Below are positions 24,435-38,732 of a DNA stretch of 64,000 bases, one piece after another. The notes beneath the pieces are model-generated. The model saw only the letters and a list, made by a program, of their open reading frames with translations. It did not search any database and was not told where the DNA came from. The stretch's first letter is position 1; each line of letters opens with the position of its first letter. The translations under genes were made by a program, and so were the position numbers. The DNA is taken from positions 166,296,438 through 166,360,437 of the forward strand of contig OX352773.1 in the NCBI GenBank assembly GCA_947095535.1, read 5' to 3'. Source of the stretch: Poecilobothrus nobilitatus (lineage: Eukaryota > Arthropoda > Insecta > Diptera > Dolichopodidae).

Positions 24435-27349
24435 TATAATTTTATCTTATTAATCTAATAAATAATGTTTATTAAATGTTTATTTAAATTTTAAACAATG
24501 TTGAAAATGTATTGAAAAGTATTTTAGGTCCTCAAGTAAAATTGTATTCTTAAAGGACTGTAAATACAAATTTCAGTTTTTCAGTAATTCTCTGTAAAAT
24601 ATTTCTTGTACTTTAATACAAATATTTATATACTATATAAAATAATAATAAATTTAGTCTATTAATATTTTAGTTTTAAAAATTCTGCTGGGATATAAAT
24701 AAAATGGGTATATATTACTATTAATAGTTTACTTTAATACACAAAATAATAAAAAGGAAAAATGTATTTGAAGAAAAAGATAAATTATAGGACATGAAAT
24801 AATAATATAAGAATAATAAAATTTTTATGCACATCACAATTTAATACAATATTTAAAAAAAAATGAATTTTTGCATGTTAAATATTAATATTTAAATGTT
24901 TGCCTATATATTATAATATATATATATATATATATTATTAAAAATGTATGTTTATTTTAGTTTTATCAAATATAAAATTGTATGTTTTTTTAATAGCATT
25001 TTGTTTAGAAAAAATTTATTTATATATATGTATATACAAAAAAAAAAAAATTGCATAATCTCTAATGTGTAATGTAAGTAGAACTTTTTATTTTTTGATT
25101 TATTTTCTACTTTTTTTTTATTTTTCATTTTTTTATTCTGTTTCCTTTTATATCTTTTAATTAATTTTATGTTATTTTTCTTTTTTAAATAATTATTAAT
25201 AATTATGTTGCACTTTTATATACATTTACAAACTAAAATCATATTCAATTTGTCAATTATATAACTATCTATATTTATAATACCTATATATTTCTTTTTT
25301 TTTCTGTTATTCCTTTTTTATACTTATTATTTATATAATTATTCTTACGAAAAAAAAATTTCCTTTATTTTAATTTAATAAAAGGATCGTATCCTTTTAC
25401 TGCTGTCTTTATATTTACTTTATCTTAAATAATCAGACACAAAAAACAAAAACAAAAAAAAAAAAAAACCAAGTATTAATAAGCAGTAAAAATGACTTTC
25501 ATTTTATGAAATAAAATAAAATTCAATTGACCGAAAATTCATTCAGAAATTAAATACATAATTCATTGAATATAAAGATCAAAATATAATAAAGGATAAA
25601 AATGATAAAGGAGTTTAAATTAGTCGAAAAAATTATAAATGAAAAAGGTGGAGTCTATATTTTAAAAAGATATCGTGATAATTTTTAATTATTTAAAATA
25701 TCCTTTTAAATAATATCCTTTTAAAATATTTTTTTCAATTTTTTTTTTTTTTTTTTTTCAAATTTCACAATCCTTTAAAATTAAATTTAATATTTGTATT
25801 AAAGGTTTCAACCGATTATTAGATTTAAAAAAATGGAGGGAAAAATTTTTAAAATTAATTCGATTTTGAGATTTTTGAATTTTTCCCCCATAGCATTTCA
25901 TAGTTGATTTTAATAAACTTTTGTGGTATAATAAAAAAAATGTAATAAAGAATTTTGATGTGATAACGAAAATTATTATTTTCAATACAAAAATTGGTAT
26001 TTTGTCAGAAGAATGCAAATATTTCAAGAGGTTAATCTTGAGATTACAATTAAAACTAAACATACGGAAGGTAAGGGGTTAATTCTCATTGGTTTTCGAT
26101 ATACTGGAATTTTATAATTAATTGCCGCATAACTTTCGTTTCAAATATATTGTACAGATCAAAATCGACTGAGAATGGACCCCCTCCCATCTATCACATA
26201 CAATTTTTTTTTTTTTCTAGTTAATTCTTCAAGAATCTGAAATATTTGCACTTTTATGTAAAACACCATATGCATATTAATTTTTTTCTTCTTCTAAAAT
26301 AAATTTAATAGAATTATCACAAAAAAACATATTTTAAGAATTTATAGTCCTTTTTCATTTTAATTTAAATATTTTTTCGAAATATTTTGACTTTCCTTAT
26401 CACCTTTTTAATCTGGTGTGACAATTAATTTAAGATATCCTTATTTATTTATTTTTATTTATTTTGCAAAAAACTACTACAGTCATGCTAAAATAACATT
26501 ATACTTGCTTTTATTTATTTGATTTATTCTTTATTTATTTTTTATTTGGAATCACAACCTGCATCATATCTTTAAAACACCACTTTTCACCTTATATAAT
26601 AATTTTTATCAAATAAAACTTAAAAAAAAAAAACATAAAACTAAATAATTAATAGAAAAAAATAAAAAAAAAAAAAAACTATTAACTTCCTCTTTTTTTT
26701 CCCACCACCATTTAAATTTAATAAAATAAAACTAATATTTAATTTATACTCTATTAAATCTTTAATTTTTTTTTTTTTTTTCATTATATACGTACAATAA
26801 AATATGATATGCCAGTGCACTAAATATTTAATTAATATTTCAGTATAATATCCTCCATTTGTTTTTTTATTATCTACCTTTTTTTAACAAAAAAATTATG
26901 TTCTATTTTTTTTTAATATACAATCATTTTTTGTTAATGTATTTTCTAACGATGTTATTCTTTTTTTTTTTTTTTATTAGTCTTTAAAAAAAAAACAATC
27001 CTTTAAAAATAATATTTTCTATAATTCAAAAGAAAAATTTTTTTTTTGTTTTTTTATTACTCAAAATAAAAATTTTTTAACATAAAATTTAAATTTTTTT
27101 ATAATAATAAAAATAAAAGTTTTATATAATTAAACATAAAAAAAAAAAAAAAACAAAAAAAAAAAAATTAATAAAAAATTTCCAATTCATTTTTTACTGT
27201 CTTCATCTTTTATGTACAAATCTCAAAAAATCCAAATCGAATCGAAATAAAATCAATAAAAATACAAAAACGAAACAAAAAAAAAAAATCATTACAATTC
27301 AAATAATAAACACAAAATAACAAAAAAAAAAAATAAAATAAAATAATAG

Positions 27350-27562
27350 CTCCGCACTCGCCACGCCGTCAAAAGTTAAATCTTCGTATGAAATCATTAA
27401 GTTTGGATTCACCAGAATCCTCTGAATTACATGGTCAAATGCGTAGACGTCCAGCTGCTGGCCCAAGTGTTTATTATCCAGGTGGTGGCGGTGTTAGTGG
27501 AGGTGGTTCTGGTGGACATTTAGAACATAATACACCACCTTCTAACAACAGTAGATTACATT
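27350..27562 (+). CDS. Stac: Stac exon: linker with SPRRQKLNLR motif
   Basis: The acceptor AG is at 27348-27349 and the donor GTAAGT at 27563. The exon is 71 codons, phase 1 at both ends. It reads TPHSPRRQKLNLRMKSLSLD when joined to the exon ending at 1312, followed by SPESSELHGQMRRRP and a Gly-rich segment (PGGGGVSGGGSGG). The clustered Ser-Pro and basic residues look like a phosphorylated linker ahead of the SH3 domains. Codon use is the same AT-ending type as the other exons, yet the segment stands out by being free of stops and far richer in G/C than the flanking introns. It was chosen as an internal exon because both splice sites and phases agree with its neighbours; the Met at 27388 is not needed as a start, although an internal promoter upstream cannot be excluded. 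Confidence 0.8.
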
Positions 27563-30040
27563 GTAAGTAAATTTTTTTTTTTTTTTTTTTTTTGATACAA
27601 AAACAAAAATGATTTCTTTTTAACCAAAAAAAAAAAAAAAGGATATAAATTAACTTTTTTTTTTATCTTTATTATATTTTAAAAATAAAAAATAATGAAT
27701 TTTTAACATTCTCATAGCTAAAAAAAAATAAAAGTATATTTATATTATAGCTATATAAAGAGTTTTTAAATTTAATATATATATATAAATTACATACATA
27801 GTTTTTTCGTAATTAAAATGTATCTTTTATTTTTTTTTAAATTAAGAAGTTTTTTTTTTTAATATAGTTAACATTATTTTAATATTACAATATAGTAAGA
27901 AAATATTTATATAGAAAGAGCTTCGTTTTAATAATATAACTATAAGTATATGTAAAACTTTAATAGTTTTAACAGTAAACAGTAAATAATAACATAACAG
28001 TAAATGAAAAAAAAAAATATGCAGTGTGTTTAGATGTGAAATGGTTCAAAAAAAAAAAAAAAAAAAGCGATAAAAAAAAGTCGAAAATAAAAAAAAAAAA
28101 AATATATAAAATTTTACGATATTAATTACGAGATCTTAAGATTAATATTTATTTTGAATTTCGACTCTTTTGCTGCATTTTTTCTTTTTGTTTTTTATGA
28201 CTATACAAACAAACACCCTGTATTATACATTTTATTTTAAAAATAGTTTCGCTTTAAAGTAAACACATAATGTAATTCAATAAATTATTTTCATTTTATT
28301 TTTTATTATTAATTATATATATAAATATATATATTAAATATATTTCTTAATAATAGATACTTTTATGTAGGTTATCTATATATATATATTATTTTATATA
28401 TATATATTGTTATTAATATTTTCTAACAGTTTTAATAAGACAAACTTTTAAACTTAAAAAGCTTTTCAAAAAAAAAAATATAACAAAAATTGTGACAAAA
28501 TCATTTTGTTATAAGATGCACTGGAAATTCATAATTATTTCATTTTTACACAAAGTAATTCCAAAATTTTGAGTCGATACCAATATTCCATATAATAAAT
28601 TTTATTAAATATTTAAAATTAATAATATATAAAAATAAAAAAATCAGTTAACTTCTGAAATAATTTTAGTAAATTATTAAAAAATTAAGAAAATTTTCAA
28701 TTAAATCATTTGATCCTTTGACTATACTATAAGTTTTTAAGGCTGAAAGCTTCAAAAAATAGTATTATTTTTCTTCGATGATTTGAAAACAAAAAAAAAC
28801 CACATTAATATTTATTAAAATATAAGCATCTGATCATAACATGAATACGTAATTTCTGTCATTTGCAACAGATTTAATTTAAAAGGCAACTAAATGACAG
28901 TAAATGACAGTAAAATATATTAAGGATAGAGTTATGTCACAAAAAAAATTCATTGCAATATCATTTAGAATGAGTAAAAATGTACAGTTACAGTTGACTG
29001 AATAAATTTTGTAGCTGTTGTATGGTAGCTACTAGATCCCGTTGCGTTAAATTAACCAAATTATATTAAACTTGATCATCTTTAATAAAATTACAGATGT
29101 TCAGATTTTTTAAAACTAAGATATGAACATACATATCCATATCCGAAGTAGTATAACAACTACACGATCCTATTTGCCTAAATTAACCAAATTTTCAAGT
29201 AGCCTTTAGTATCAAACTCAATAACTTTTTATAAAATTTCAAATATCTTGATGCTTAGTTAAACACTGAGTTATCCTTATATTAAAAAGAAAGTTGGATG
29301 GTGGCACTGCTACATTCGAACATGTCGCTCGCAAATGTTAAATTTCAATAGCGAAACTGATATTTATATAAAAATGAAATGATAAAAATTTCAAAATCAT
29401 TTAGTTCCATTTTTTTGAATTTATCGTGCGTCCGCATATGAATAGACGAATTTAAATAAATCGACTTAGAATTCAATCCTGAGCAAGAGTATATTACTTT
29501 TTCATATGTATATCGTCTCTTTTAGTGTGTCATAAACGTAATGGCAAATTTATAATACTCTTTAACTATATTCGTAAGGGTATAAATAAATATGTTTTAA
29601 AAAAAAAAAAACTTTTTTTTCCGAATATTTAAAATATTTTCGATAACTTAAAAACTTATTGGTTGTCAAAGGGTTAATAAATATGAATTAGATTTTTATA
29701 ATTCATTTTTTAAATAAAGTTTAAATAAAATTTCTTATGAATGCATTCGTTATTGCAATCAATTAAAATTAAAAAAAGGTTTCCTGAGATAATTTTAATA
29801 TTTTTAATGAATAATATTTAAGCTGGGTTAATAAGAATATATATAATAATTACATTAAAAATTAGATCTTGTTTTTTTTTACATAATACCAATTGGTGCA
29901 AATGAAAAAAAAGTAGTATTACGTAAGCAAAATGGAAAATAAACAATTGAAATATTCCAAATAAAACTAAAAAGAAATCTAATAAATAAATTTAAGGAAA
30001 AATCTTAAAATAAAAAACTACAAAATTTTATAACTATGTA

Positions 30041-30924
30041 TAGGGTTTTCCAATTTGAGTTTTTTTTTTCTTTTCAAAAAAAAAAAACACACTAATTGTT
30101 AAGGAAATTCAAATGTTTTTTATTTAATGTGAAGTACAATCGATACAATTAAGTTCTGAATAAAATGTCATTCAAATGGCCTCCACGACCACGAATCCAA
30201 TTTTCGAGCACTTTTTCCACTAAATCAAGTCGTATGTCATGAATAGCACGTTCAATAAATTGACTTCTAAAGCTTGAAGAGAGTTTGGTTTATTGCTAAG
30301 GACCAATGACTTCAAATAATTCCACAAGAAAGTGTCTAATGGTGTTAAATCACAACTTCTTGGAGGCCATTCAATGTCACAATTTCTTGAAATAATCGAA
30401 TCTCCAAATTTTCTCGCAATAATTCGGTTGTTGCACGAGCTGTATTGCACGTAGCTCCGTCTTGTTGGAACCAAATGTTAACAAGATCAACTTCTTCCAA
30501 TAACGGCCATAAAAAGTTGGTTATCATCGATCTATATCGCTCTCCATTGACAATAACGGTGTTACCAGCTAAATTTCGAAAGAAGTTCGGATCGATGATT
30601 CCACCAGACCAAAAACCAAACCAAACTCTCAATTTAGGTGAATGTAATAATTGTTCATGAATAATTTGTGGATTTTCTTCGCACCAAAATCGACAGTTTT
30701 GTTATGACAAACGACTTGATTTATTGGAAAAAGTTTTCGGAAATTGGATTCATCGAGTTCGTTCCTGCAAAAGAAGTTGTGGAGGCCATTTGAATGACGT
30801 TTTATACAGAACTTAGTTGTATCGCTTGTAATTCACATTAAATAAAAAACATTTGAATTTCCTTAACAATTAGTGTGTTTTTTTTTTTGAAAAGAAATCA
30901 TATCACTCAAATTGGAAAACCCTG
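30041..30924 (-). mobile_element. Tc1/mariner-superfamily element with ~150-bp terminal inverted repeats
   Basis: The ends are AGGGTTTTCCAATTTGAGT on both sides, flanked by TA. Inverted similarity extends for about 150 bases (30041-30190 with 30775-30924), unusually long for this superfamily. The minus strand between them encodes a broken transposase: WFGFWSGGIIDPNFF, FQQDGATCNTARATTELL and, in another frame, EWPPRSCDLTPLDTFLW. At least one frameshift, near 30400, and an internal deletion that removed the N-terminal and first-Asp region make it inactive. It is related to, but clearly distinct from, the relic at 4178-5046. Confidence 0.85.
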
Positions 30925-31973
30925 TATAAAGTAACAATTTAAAAAAAAAAAATAGGAGTCATAACAATAATAATAGTATATTATATAATATAAAAAAAAA
31001 TATATAAATAGAAACAAAAAAAATAAAAACAAAAATACAAAAAAATAAATAGAATTGAAAAAAATGGGAATACAATTTTTTCAATAAAAAAATAGTTCAG
31101 GTAACTAAAAAAAAAAAAATTTATTTTTAAAACTTTTTCTCAACTTTTCAAATAAATCTAACTTTTTTTTTTTATACAAAAAAAATAAAAGAAAAAAAAA
31201 ACTAAAATATTTTATTAAAAATAGAAACACTAAAAATTCATATTATACCATTTTCATAGCTTTATATAAACAAAACCCCTAAATGCAACAAAAAAAAAAA
31301 AAACAAAAAATAAAAATTTGTACTCTACTTATTCATCATTCAATATTCAGACTTATGCTTTTCAAGTTTTTAATTTTAATTTAAAAATTGTATTGTCTTT
31401 TTTTGTTTTTTAAAAATTTTTTTTTTAATTTTTGTTTTTGATTTTTGTATTTTGAAAATTTTCTAAAAAAACAAAAAAACAAGTTAGCAATATACAATTA
31501 CATTTTATTTACAAAAAAAAAAAACTAAAGAGTTCAGAAGATTATTTTAATTTTAAATATGTTAAATAAATATATACTTATATTTATAACTACTCTCACC
31601 CTATTTTTAATCAAAAAATAAAAAATAAATTTCAATTCTAAAAAAAATTTTTTTTAGACAAAAGTTAATCCTTATAGATAAATATTTAGTTTTTCCTTGA
31701 AAATTTTTCTTAAATTTAAAATTTAAAACAAAATTTTGTGACATCTGATAAGTAACCGATAAAAAAAAATATAACCATCTCAAATTATTTTCTTTGTAAA
31801 TTCTCCCTCTCTTCTCTCTCTCTCTCTCTTTTATTATTTTCAAACTGTACTATACATTTTATATTATACTTAGTTCTGTTAAAGAGAAAGCTTTATTTTT
31901 TTCAAGTATCAAATAAAAAAATTCTCAACTCAATTTAACTTTTATTTATTGTACCATCTAGAAAATACTTATA

Positions 31974-32616
31974 CAGGGTGGTCGAGATCAGGCGTATCAG
32001 CGTTTTAAGAAGAGAAGGAGTCGTTATTTTAAAATATAAAAAAAAAAAAAGATTAGCCAAGTGGGGGGTGCTTTATCGATTGGTTATATTTTAAACTTCT
32101 GTAAAGGACCGGAAATAGGTTTTTTAGACCAGAAATTCACCGAAATCGAGATTTTCAAATGAGAATGGTTATTTTTCGATGCAAAGTCGGATTCTACGTT
32201 AAAAAATAAAAAACTTTTGCAACATTTTCCAGCAACATTTTAATGATGCATCAACATCACTTTAATTTGAAAATTAAATTACTAAAATTTATAAGGAAAA
32301 ATATGAAAAATTTTTATTTTTTATTTATTTTAAAGGATAATAATTAGAAAACAAAAGAAAATTATTAAGACAAAATTTTTTTATTTTTTAACGTGAAAAT
32401 CCGAATTTGCATCGAAAAATAACCATTTCCATTTGAAAAACTCAATTTCGGCGAATTTCTGATCTAAAAAAAATTATTTACCGTCTTTTCCGAAAGTTTA
32501 AAATATCACCATTCGATAGAGCACTCCTGATTTACTTAAAAAAAATTTTTTCATATTTTAAAATAATGAGTTTTTCTCTGCATAAAACACTTATACGTAT
32601 GGACTGAACCATCCTG
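31974..32616. mobile_element. 643-bp fold-back MITE
   Basis: Flanked by TA, it begins CAGGGTGGTCGAGATCAG and ends, reverse-complemented, CAGGATGGTTCAGTCCAT. Diverged inverted similarity extends about 260 bases inward, for example TGGTTATTTTTCGATGCAAA on the left against its complement on the right near 32400. No protein is encoded. It is a non-autonomous, mariner-type element by its ends and target duplication. Confidence 0.75.
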
Positions 32617-34772
32617 TATAGTTCTGCAAATATTTCTGAAGGTGATTTCTGAGAGTAAAACTGGAAAGTTTTGTATGAGTGGGGGTGGAAACTATTATAA
32701 ATCGTTTTTGAGATATTTAAACTTTTATCTATTTTGATTTATATTATTAATTTGTTAAATAACTTTTGATCTAATAGCACTCTACAGATCCTATCTAAGT
32801 CTTGTTTGTAAGTTTATTCTTGAAAATTGAAATGTTCATAAAAAATTAAAAATATTCTTAAATATTGACTTGTATCTGAAAAACGATAACTTAAATTAAA
32901 TAAGAGAAAAAAGTTACTTATTAATAATTATATAATAACGATATTTTTATAGGGCATTTTTGAAAAAAAAACTCGTTACTTTTAAAAGAAATATTTAAAA
33001 GAATATAAAATCTTCGTATGCTTTTGGCTCTAATAAGCTTTTAAACAAAACTAAATTAGGTTCTGTAGAGCATATGAGTTAAGAGTTATTTGACAATTAA
33101 TAATATAAAACAAAAAAAAAAAAGTCCCAAATCTCGGATACAACTAATAATAAACCAAGGGGAGGTTTTAATTTTTTTTTCAGTTTTAGTCTAAAGAATT
33201 ACTTCTTGAAATATTTGCACTCTTATACAGTACACCTACATCCTTTATATCATTGAAGAATAAAATTTTAGTGTGTTAAATAGGAATTAATTCGTAAATT
33301 TTGAAATTAATAATTTAATCAGAAATAATCGCTTTTTGTTAGGTATAAAACACATCGGTGTGTATTATTAATATTTGTATTATTAATATTATTTTAAATT
33401 TATATTAATATTACATCTATATAAATATTTTGATTTATATTTATTTCATATTCTATGCTTATTTATTAAAATTGATATAAATTTAATTTAACTCATAATA
33501 GATAATACTTCATATTAGAATCTATACTTTCTGTTATGGCAACTAAAACCCTAAGCAATTATTACGATTGGGGATTTAATAAAAAATTGTAAATATTCAA
33601 TATGTATATATATTAAACATTTTTCTATGCAATTATATTTCATTTAATATTTTTTCAAAAAAATCAATTTTACATTTTGCATAAAAATTTGAAAAAATAT
33701 ATGAAAAATTTATATTAAAATTAATATTAATCTTCTGAAGTTTGAATACATTAAAAAGTAATTTTTTTTCTTTTTCAATTTTTTATTAATATTTTGTAAT
33801 TAATATAAAATACATATTTTTTTTTTTTTGTTTGTTAAATTTACAAATTATAAATTTTATTTATTAATAATTTTTAATATTATCTTAATAATATAATATT
33901 TTTTTTTTATTAATTTTATTAATTTTTTTTTTTATTAATTTATTAATTATATTTATTATATATAATATATTATTTTTTTTTATTAATAATATTTATAATA
34001 TATTGTAAAGCTTTTTTATTAAATTAATTTTAGAAATTATATTATTATTATTATAATATAAAAATTATTCAATTATTAGAAAATATTTACATATTATATT
34101 TAATTTTAATATTTCAATTGAAATTTTAGTTATTATATTGTTTAATAGTTTAAAAGTACATAAATAGCTAGTATATAAAAAAAAAAAAAAAAAACAAAAT
34201 TTAAGTAGAAAAACAAATTTACTTAATCAATATGTATTTTAATTGCAATCACATACAATTAATTAATTTTGCTAAAAAACAAATATTTTTTTTTATTTAT
34301 GTGGATAGTTATATTATATAACCTAAGCAAATTTGCAAATAAAAGGAAAACAAAACTACAACAACAACAAAACAAAATTAATTAAAACAAATTAATTAAA
34401 AAAAAGCAGCTTTGTATGACAAAAAAAAAAACTTAAAAAAAAATATTTAATTTATATATAATTTTATTTATTAATATTATAAATTTATAAATTAAATTTT
34501 TCATTTTTAATTTTTAATATATTTATATATTTATAAGTTAAAAAAAAAAAAAAAATTCATATTATATAGATTAGCAAATAGTTTATTTAATTCAATTTAT
34601 TCAAAATAATTTACTTAGAAAAAATATTTAAAATATTAGAGTAGTTTCACTTAAATTTTTAATTTTGAACCATTTTTTTTCTTCAACATATTTTATTATT
34701 ATTAATTAATATTTATAAATTAATATTAATATTAAAAAACAAAAAAAAAAAAAAAAAAAAAAACAATTACAG

Positions 34773-34918
34773 CACCATCTAGTCCACCACAACAAAGGAA
34801 ATTATTATATGCAAATCGTGGTCTTCGTACTGGTTCAGTTGAATTACCAGATGAAGTTGAAAAATCATTATCATCAGCTAGTACATCTCCATGTCCATCA
34901 CCAGTTAGACAGCAACAG
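34773..34918 (+). CDS. Stac: Stac exon: linker before SH3-1
   Basis: Acceptor AG is at 34771-34772 and donor GT at 34919. The two bases CA complete the Ser codon begun at 27562, and 48 full codons follow, so the exon ends in phase 0. It reads SPSSPPQQRKLLYANRGLRT, then GSVELPDEVEKSLSSAS and SPCPSPVRQQQ. Ser/Pro-rich and basic, it is a linker segment directly upstream of the first SH3 domain. The phase agreement with both neighbours makes the assignment firm. Confidence 0.85.
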
Positions 34919-37900
34919 GTTAAAACAAAATTTTAATTTCAAATTATTTTTTTTTCTTTAAATATACAGGGTGATTCTTTTTTGTTATTGAATATTTATA
35001 CTAAATATGTGAGGACGAAAACGAACAAAAATAATTGTTTTGTAGGAAGAGGCATTTTTCGTTCGGTTTTTGAGATAATGAAACCAAAAGATGTTTTTTT
35101 TTGTTTTAAGTTTTAATTTAATTTTCTTATATCTGAAAAACTATACAATCTATAAAGTTTTAAATTCTTTGTATTTCAGTTTTTCAAACAATATTTATCC
35201 ATATTTCAAATATTTTTCGTTCGAAAGTTATAAGCAATTAAACGGAAAAAAATTTAGAAAAGTGGCAATTTGTAAGATTTTTTTTATTCATTTTAATTTT
35301 TTTTTTGTATTAAACCATGTTCTTAAAGTATCACTATTTTGGAATTTTTCGATTATTTAAAAACAAAAAAAAAACTCTTTAATTTTGTGTTAAACGGTTT
35401 TATTTTATCTCTTACGGTATTTTGAAATAATTGAGAAAAAAATAAGGGAGAAAAGCTTTTCCAATTTTTTGTCGTTTCAATGCTCTTAAATTTTAAACGA
35501 TCGTTATCTAAAATATCAAAAGAGTAATTGTAAAACACGTTCTGACGTTCTATCAATCTTATTAGTTAGTTCCATAATTTTTGGATTATAAGCCAATTAA
35601 ATCAAAACTTTAGATTTCAATTTATTATCTCAAAAAAAATAGACCTCCATATGGACTAAGCAAATTAAATTAAAATTTAAAAAAAAAAAAAATGTAATCC
35701 TCTTTATGTCAAGAACTGAAGAAAATAGACCCCGCTCCACCATTTTTATTTGTTTCATTTTCCCAGATCCATTCAATTTTTTCCCTATAAGTATTCAAGA
35801 CCAAAAGAGAATCCCGCTGTATATTACGACATACATTATTATATATTCTTTTTTTAAATATTATCAATTTGATTTATTATTATTTAATAGTTATTAAAAT
35901 ATTCGATACCTAAAAAATTCGGCAAAAACAACAAAAATTAATCAATTTAATTATCTTATCAATATTTTATAATATAAATTTTTCTCAATTTTATGATTTA
36001 ATAATCAAATAAAATATTTTTTCAACGTTTTTTTTTTCTGTTTTTGATTTTTAAATCTTTTGAAATAAATATATATTATATATATTTATTAATAAAGCCA
36101 GAGGAAATTCCCATTTAAACATTTTGATCAATATTAATTACTAATAATACCAACATATTTTTGGTTCTTTTGAAAATATTGTGTTGAATTAATAATATAA
36201 TAAAAATGTTAATTCAAAAAAAAAAAAAAAATAAAAAAAACAAAAATAAAATTGAATAGCCATAGAATTGCAATTAAAAGAAAATTTTATTTTATATTTA
36301 ATTTCTCTTTCAATACATACAGTGAATTCTCGAATTTTGTAATTTATTTTTAATATTTAACTTATTTACCGTTTGAACTTTTATTAAAGCTACTGCAAAA
36401 AAAAATTTATCATGTTCTTATATGGTTTGACTTTTGAACTAAGATTTTTGAATTCAGAAACAAGGTTTATTTGGTTTTAGCAACCAAAGGTAAATTTATA
36501 AATTCTTATTACCAAAATAAGAAAGTTTTTTTTATTACTTTAACTTCTTCTGTTTTTGATTAACATGCAATTTAACAAAGTACAAATCATCAATTCAATC
36601 AATCAATGTAAATTCATTAATTAATTATTGGTAGTAATTGCCAAAGAATTTAAATTTAAATTTTATTAACACAAGCTATAAGTTTTTTTTTTCTTTTTTA
36701 CATCTCGGAGCGATCAGAACTTGTAATTTGCATTTTTTTATTATATCAGAGCATGATCAGATCGCATGCTGTGAACAAATATATGGAGTACGACTGAGCA
36801 TAATTAAATTAAATTAGAGATATATTTTGACGTTTGTTTAACAAAGAAAAAAGTCAAAAAATAATTTTTCATAAATAAATGAAGTATATAATTTCGTTAC
36901 AAAAAATTTCAAAAATTTCGGCATTTATTCGAAAGTACGATTTAAAAATTTTTTTCTGAAAATCTTGGCACAACTTCTTCAACATTATGTTGGTTTTTAT
37001 ATTATTTTTACACTTTTTTTCAGATTCAGAATAATCGTTTCTTCATTATTTTCATTAAAAAGCTAATTAAAAAGTTTCTCCAATTACTTCAAGAAAATTT
37101 AACACTTTGTTGATAAAACTTAAACTCTGTTTCTAAATCTTGAATTATTAAAAAAATGTAAATTAGCTTATTGACAATTTAAAATATGATTAAAATAAAA
37201 ATGACAGTTTATTCAAATAATTTTTTTAATCTAAACGATTGGAGCGCAATCTGAGCATCGAATTTTTCTATATTCATAAATGTTGATCCAGCAACAAAAA
37301 TAAATCTACATCTAAATGTATATTCTAATAATATGTATGTACTATAAGTGAAACCTTAATCGTGTAAAGATTTTATTTTTATTTATTCCAACTGAGCTTT
37401 AAAATTTACAAAAAAAAGGATAATGAAAAAAAAAAAAAATTTATTAAAAATATAATAAATTAAATAATATCAACTTCTTAACGTCTCATAAATAGAGTAG
37501 TTACTGTTAATAATAGAATGATTTTTTAAAACGATTTTTTTTTTTTTTTTTTTTAAACTTAAAATTAAAATTCAGGAAACGAATTAAATTTTTTACTTTA
37601 ATTATTTATTATTACTTTAATATATTTAATAGAATATTATCTTTTTTTTTTTTATTCAATAAATTATTTTACCGCAGTCATTATTATTCTATAAAAAAAA
37701 AAAAAAAGAATTAATCCCGTTATCCAACAATTATCGAATTTACTTTATCGATTTTATTTATTTTTTTTTTTTTTTTTTGTAGTAATATCGTAAAAAACGT
37801 TGAAAGAAGTCATTAAAAATGGGAATGAAAATATGATGGAAAAAATATATATATATTTTTTTTTCCAATAGGCAATAAAAAATTTATATGATATTTATAA

Positions 37901-38732
37901 TTGAATGTACGTAAATATATACATATATACGAACATAAATATAAAAATCGTAAAAATTAAATTTTCCGGTTGTCCCTTTGTAATATTCACATTTATTGTA
38001 TTTTTTTTTTTTTTTTATTCTATTTAGTGTGTTAATATCCATATAAATTTAATAATATACGGATAATAAAAATTTTAAAATTAAAAATTCCCGTTACACA
38101 TATAAATTTATCTGTGAGATACAAATACATATGTTTTATTATTTTTTTAACAGTTACTGTTAAAATAATATCAATGGAAAATAACTAATCAAATAACGAT
38201 TAAATTTTATAGTCCTTTTCAAAAAAAAAAATAATAATAATAATAATTACTTACATCAATTTAATACCTACTTACAATATGTAAGCCTGGCGGAACGTTT
38301 TTCTGTATAGATATCCGGTTAATTAAATAATTAAAAATATTTATGTAATTGTTATTTTTTTTTTTAACAATTTATTCTTTAACGAACGATAAATTAATTT
38401 AATAAGTAGATTAAATATTATATATATATATATATATATTTGTTTTAGTATTAAATTAATATTTTGTAAATTAGAACAGTTATATATAACAACAGTTAAA
38501 CTTATAAACTATATAAGTGATTCTGATAACCGGACACAAAATAGTATTAGTGTATAGAAAATTACCAAATAAAAGGATCGAATTTAATATAAATGTGTTA
38601 AAAGCCAACCATATTTCAATTTTCACTTTTCTTTATTCTATATTACTTATAATTTTTATCCTCTATATGTATTTTCTTTATTTTATATTCTAAAGTATTG
38701 TTTTTTTTTTTTATATACATAATATATTACAG
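34919..38732 (+). other. Stac: 3.8-kb Stac intron with solo transposon end
   Basis: About 50 bases after the donor there is a mariner-type terminal motif, TACAGGGTGATTC, at about 34967. No matching inverted end was found further right, so it is a truncated or decayed copy of unknown length. The rest is AT-rich sequence without a recognisable gene. Confidence 0.6.

Larger units (their letters stand above)
1313..27349 (+). other. Stac: 26-kb Stac intron with alternative exons and repeats
   Basis: This is a very long AT-rich intron between phase-1 splice sites. It contains candidate alternative exons (1691, 3306, 16706, 21191), a mariner-type relic (4178-5046), fold-back elements (7474-7965, 11245-12625), a small MITE (24230-24434), two tRNA-like repeats near 2.7 and 3.6 kb, two inverted SINE copies near 22.4 and 23.2 kb and a dispersed repeat at 8098-8345. 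In the remaining stretches (roughly 5050-7470, 8350-11240, 12630-16700, 16840-21190, 21410-22410 and 24440-27349) I see only homopolymers, short microsatellites and scattered short frames without coding character. Confidence 0.6.
27563..34772 (+). other. Stac: 7.2-kb Stac intron
   Basis: The intron runs from GTAAGT to an ATTACAG acceptor after a long poly-A stretch. It holds the mariner-type element at 30041-30924 and the fold-back element at 31974-32616. The rest is AT-rich, with (TA)n and a (TC)n run near 31805-31830; no other gene is seen. The 33800-34190 part is almost pure A/T. Confidence 0.7.
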
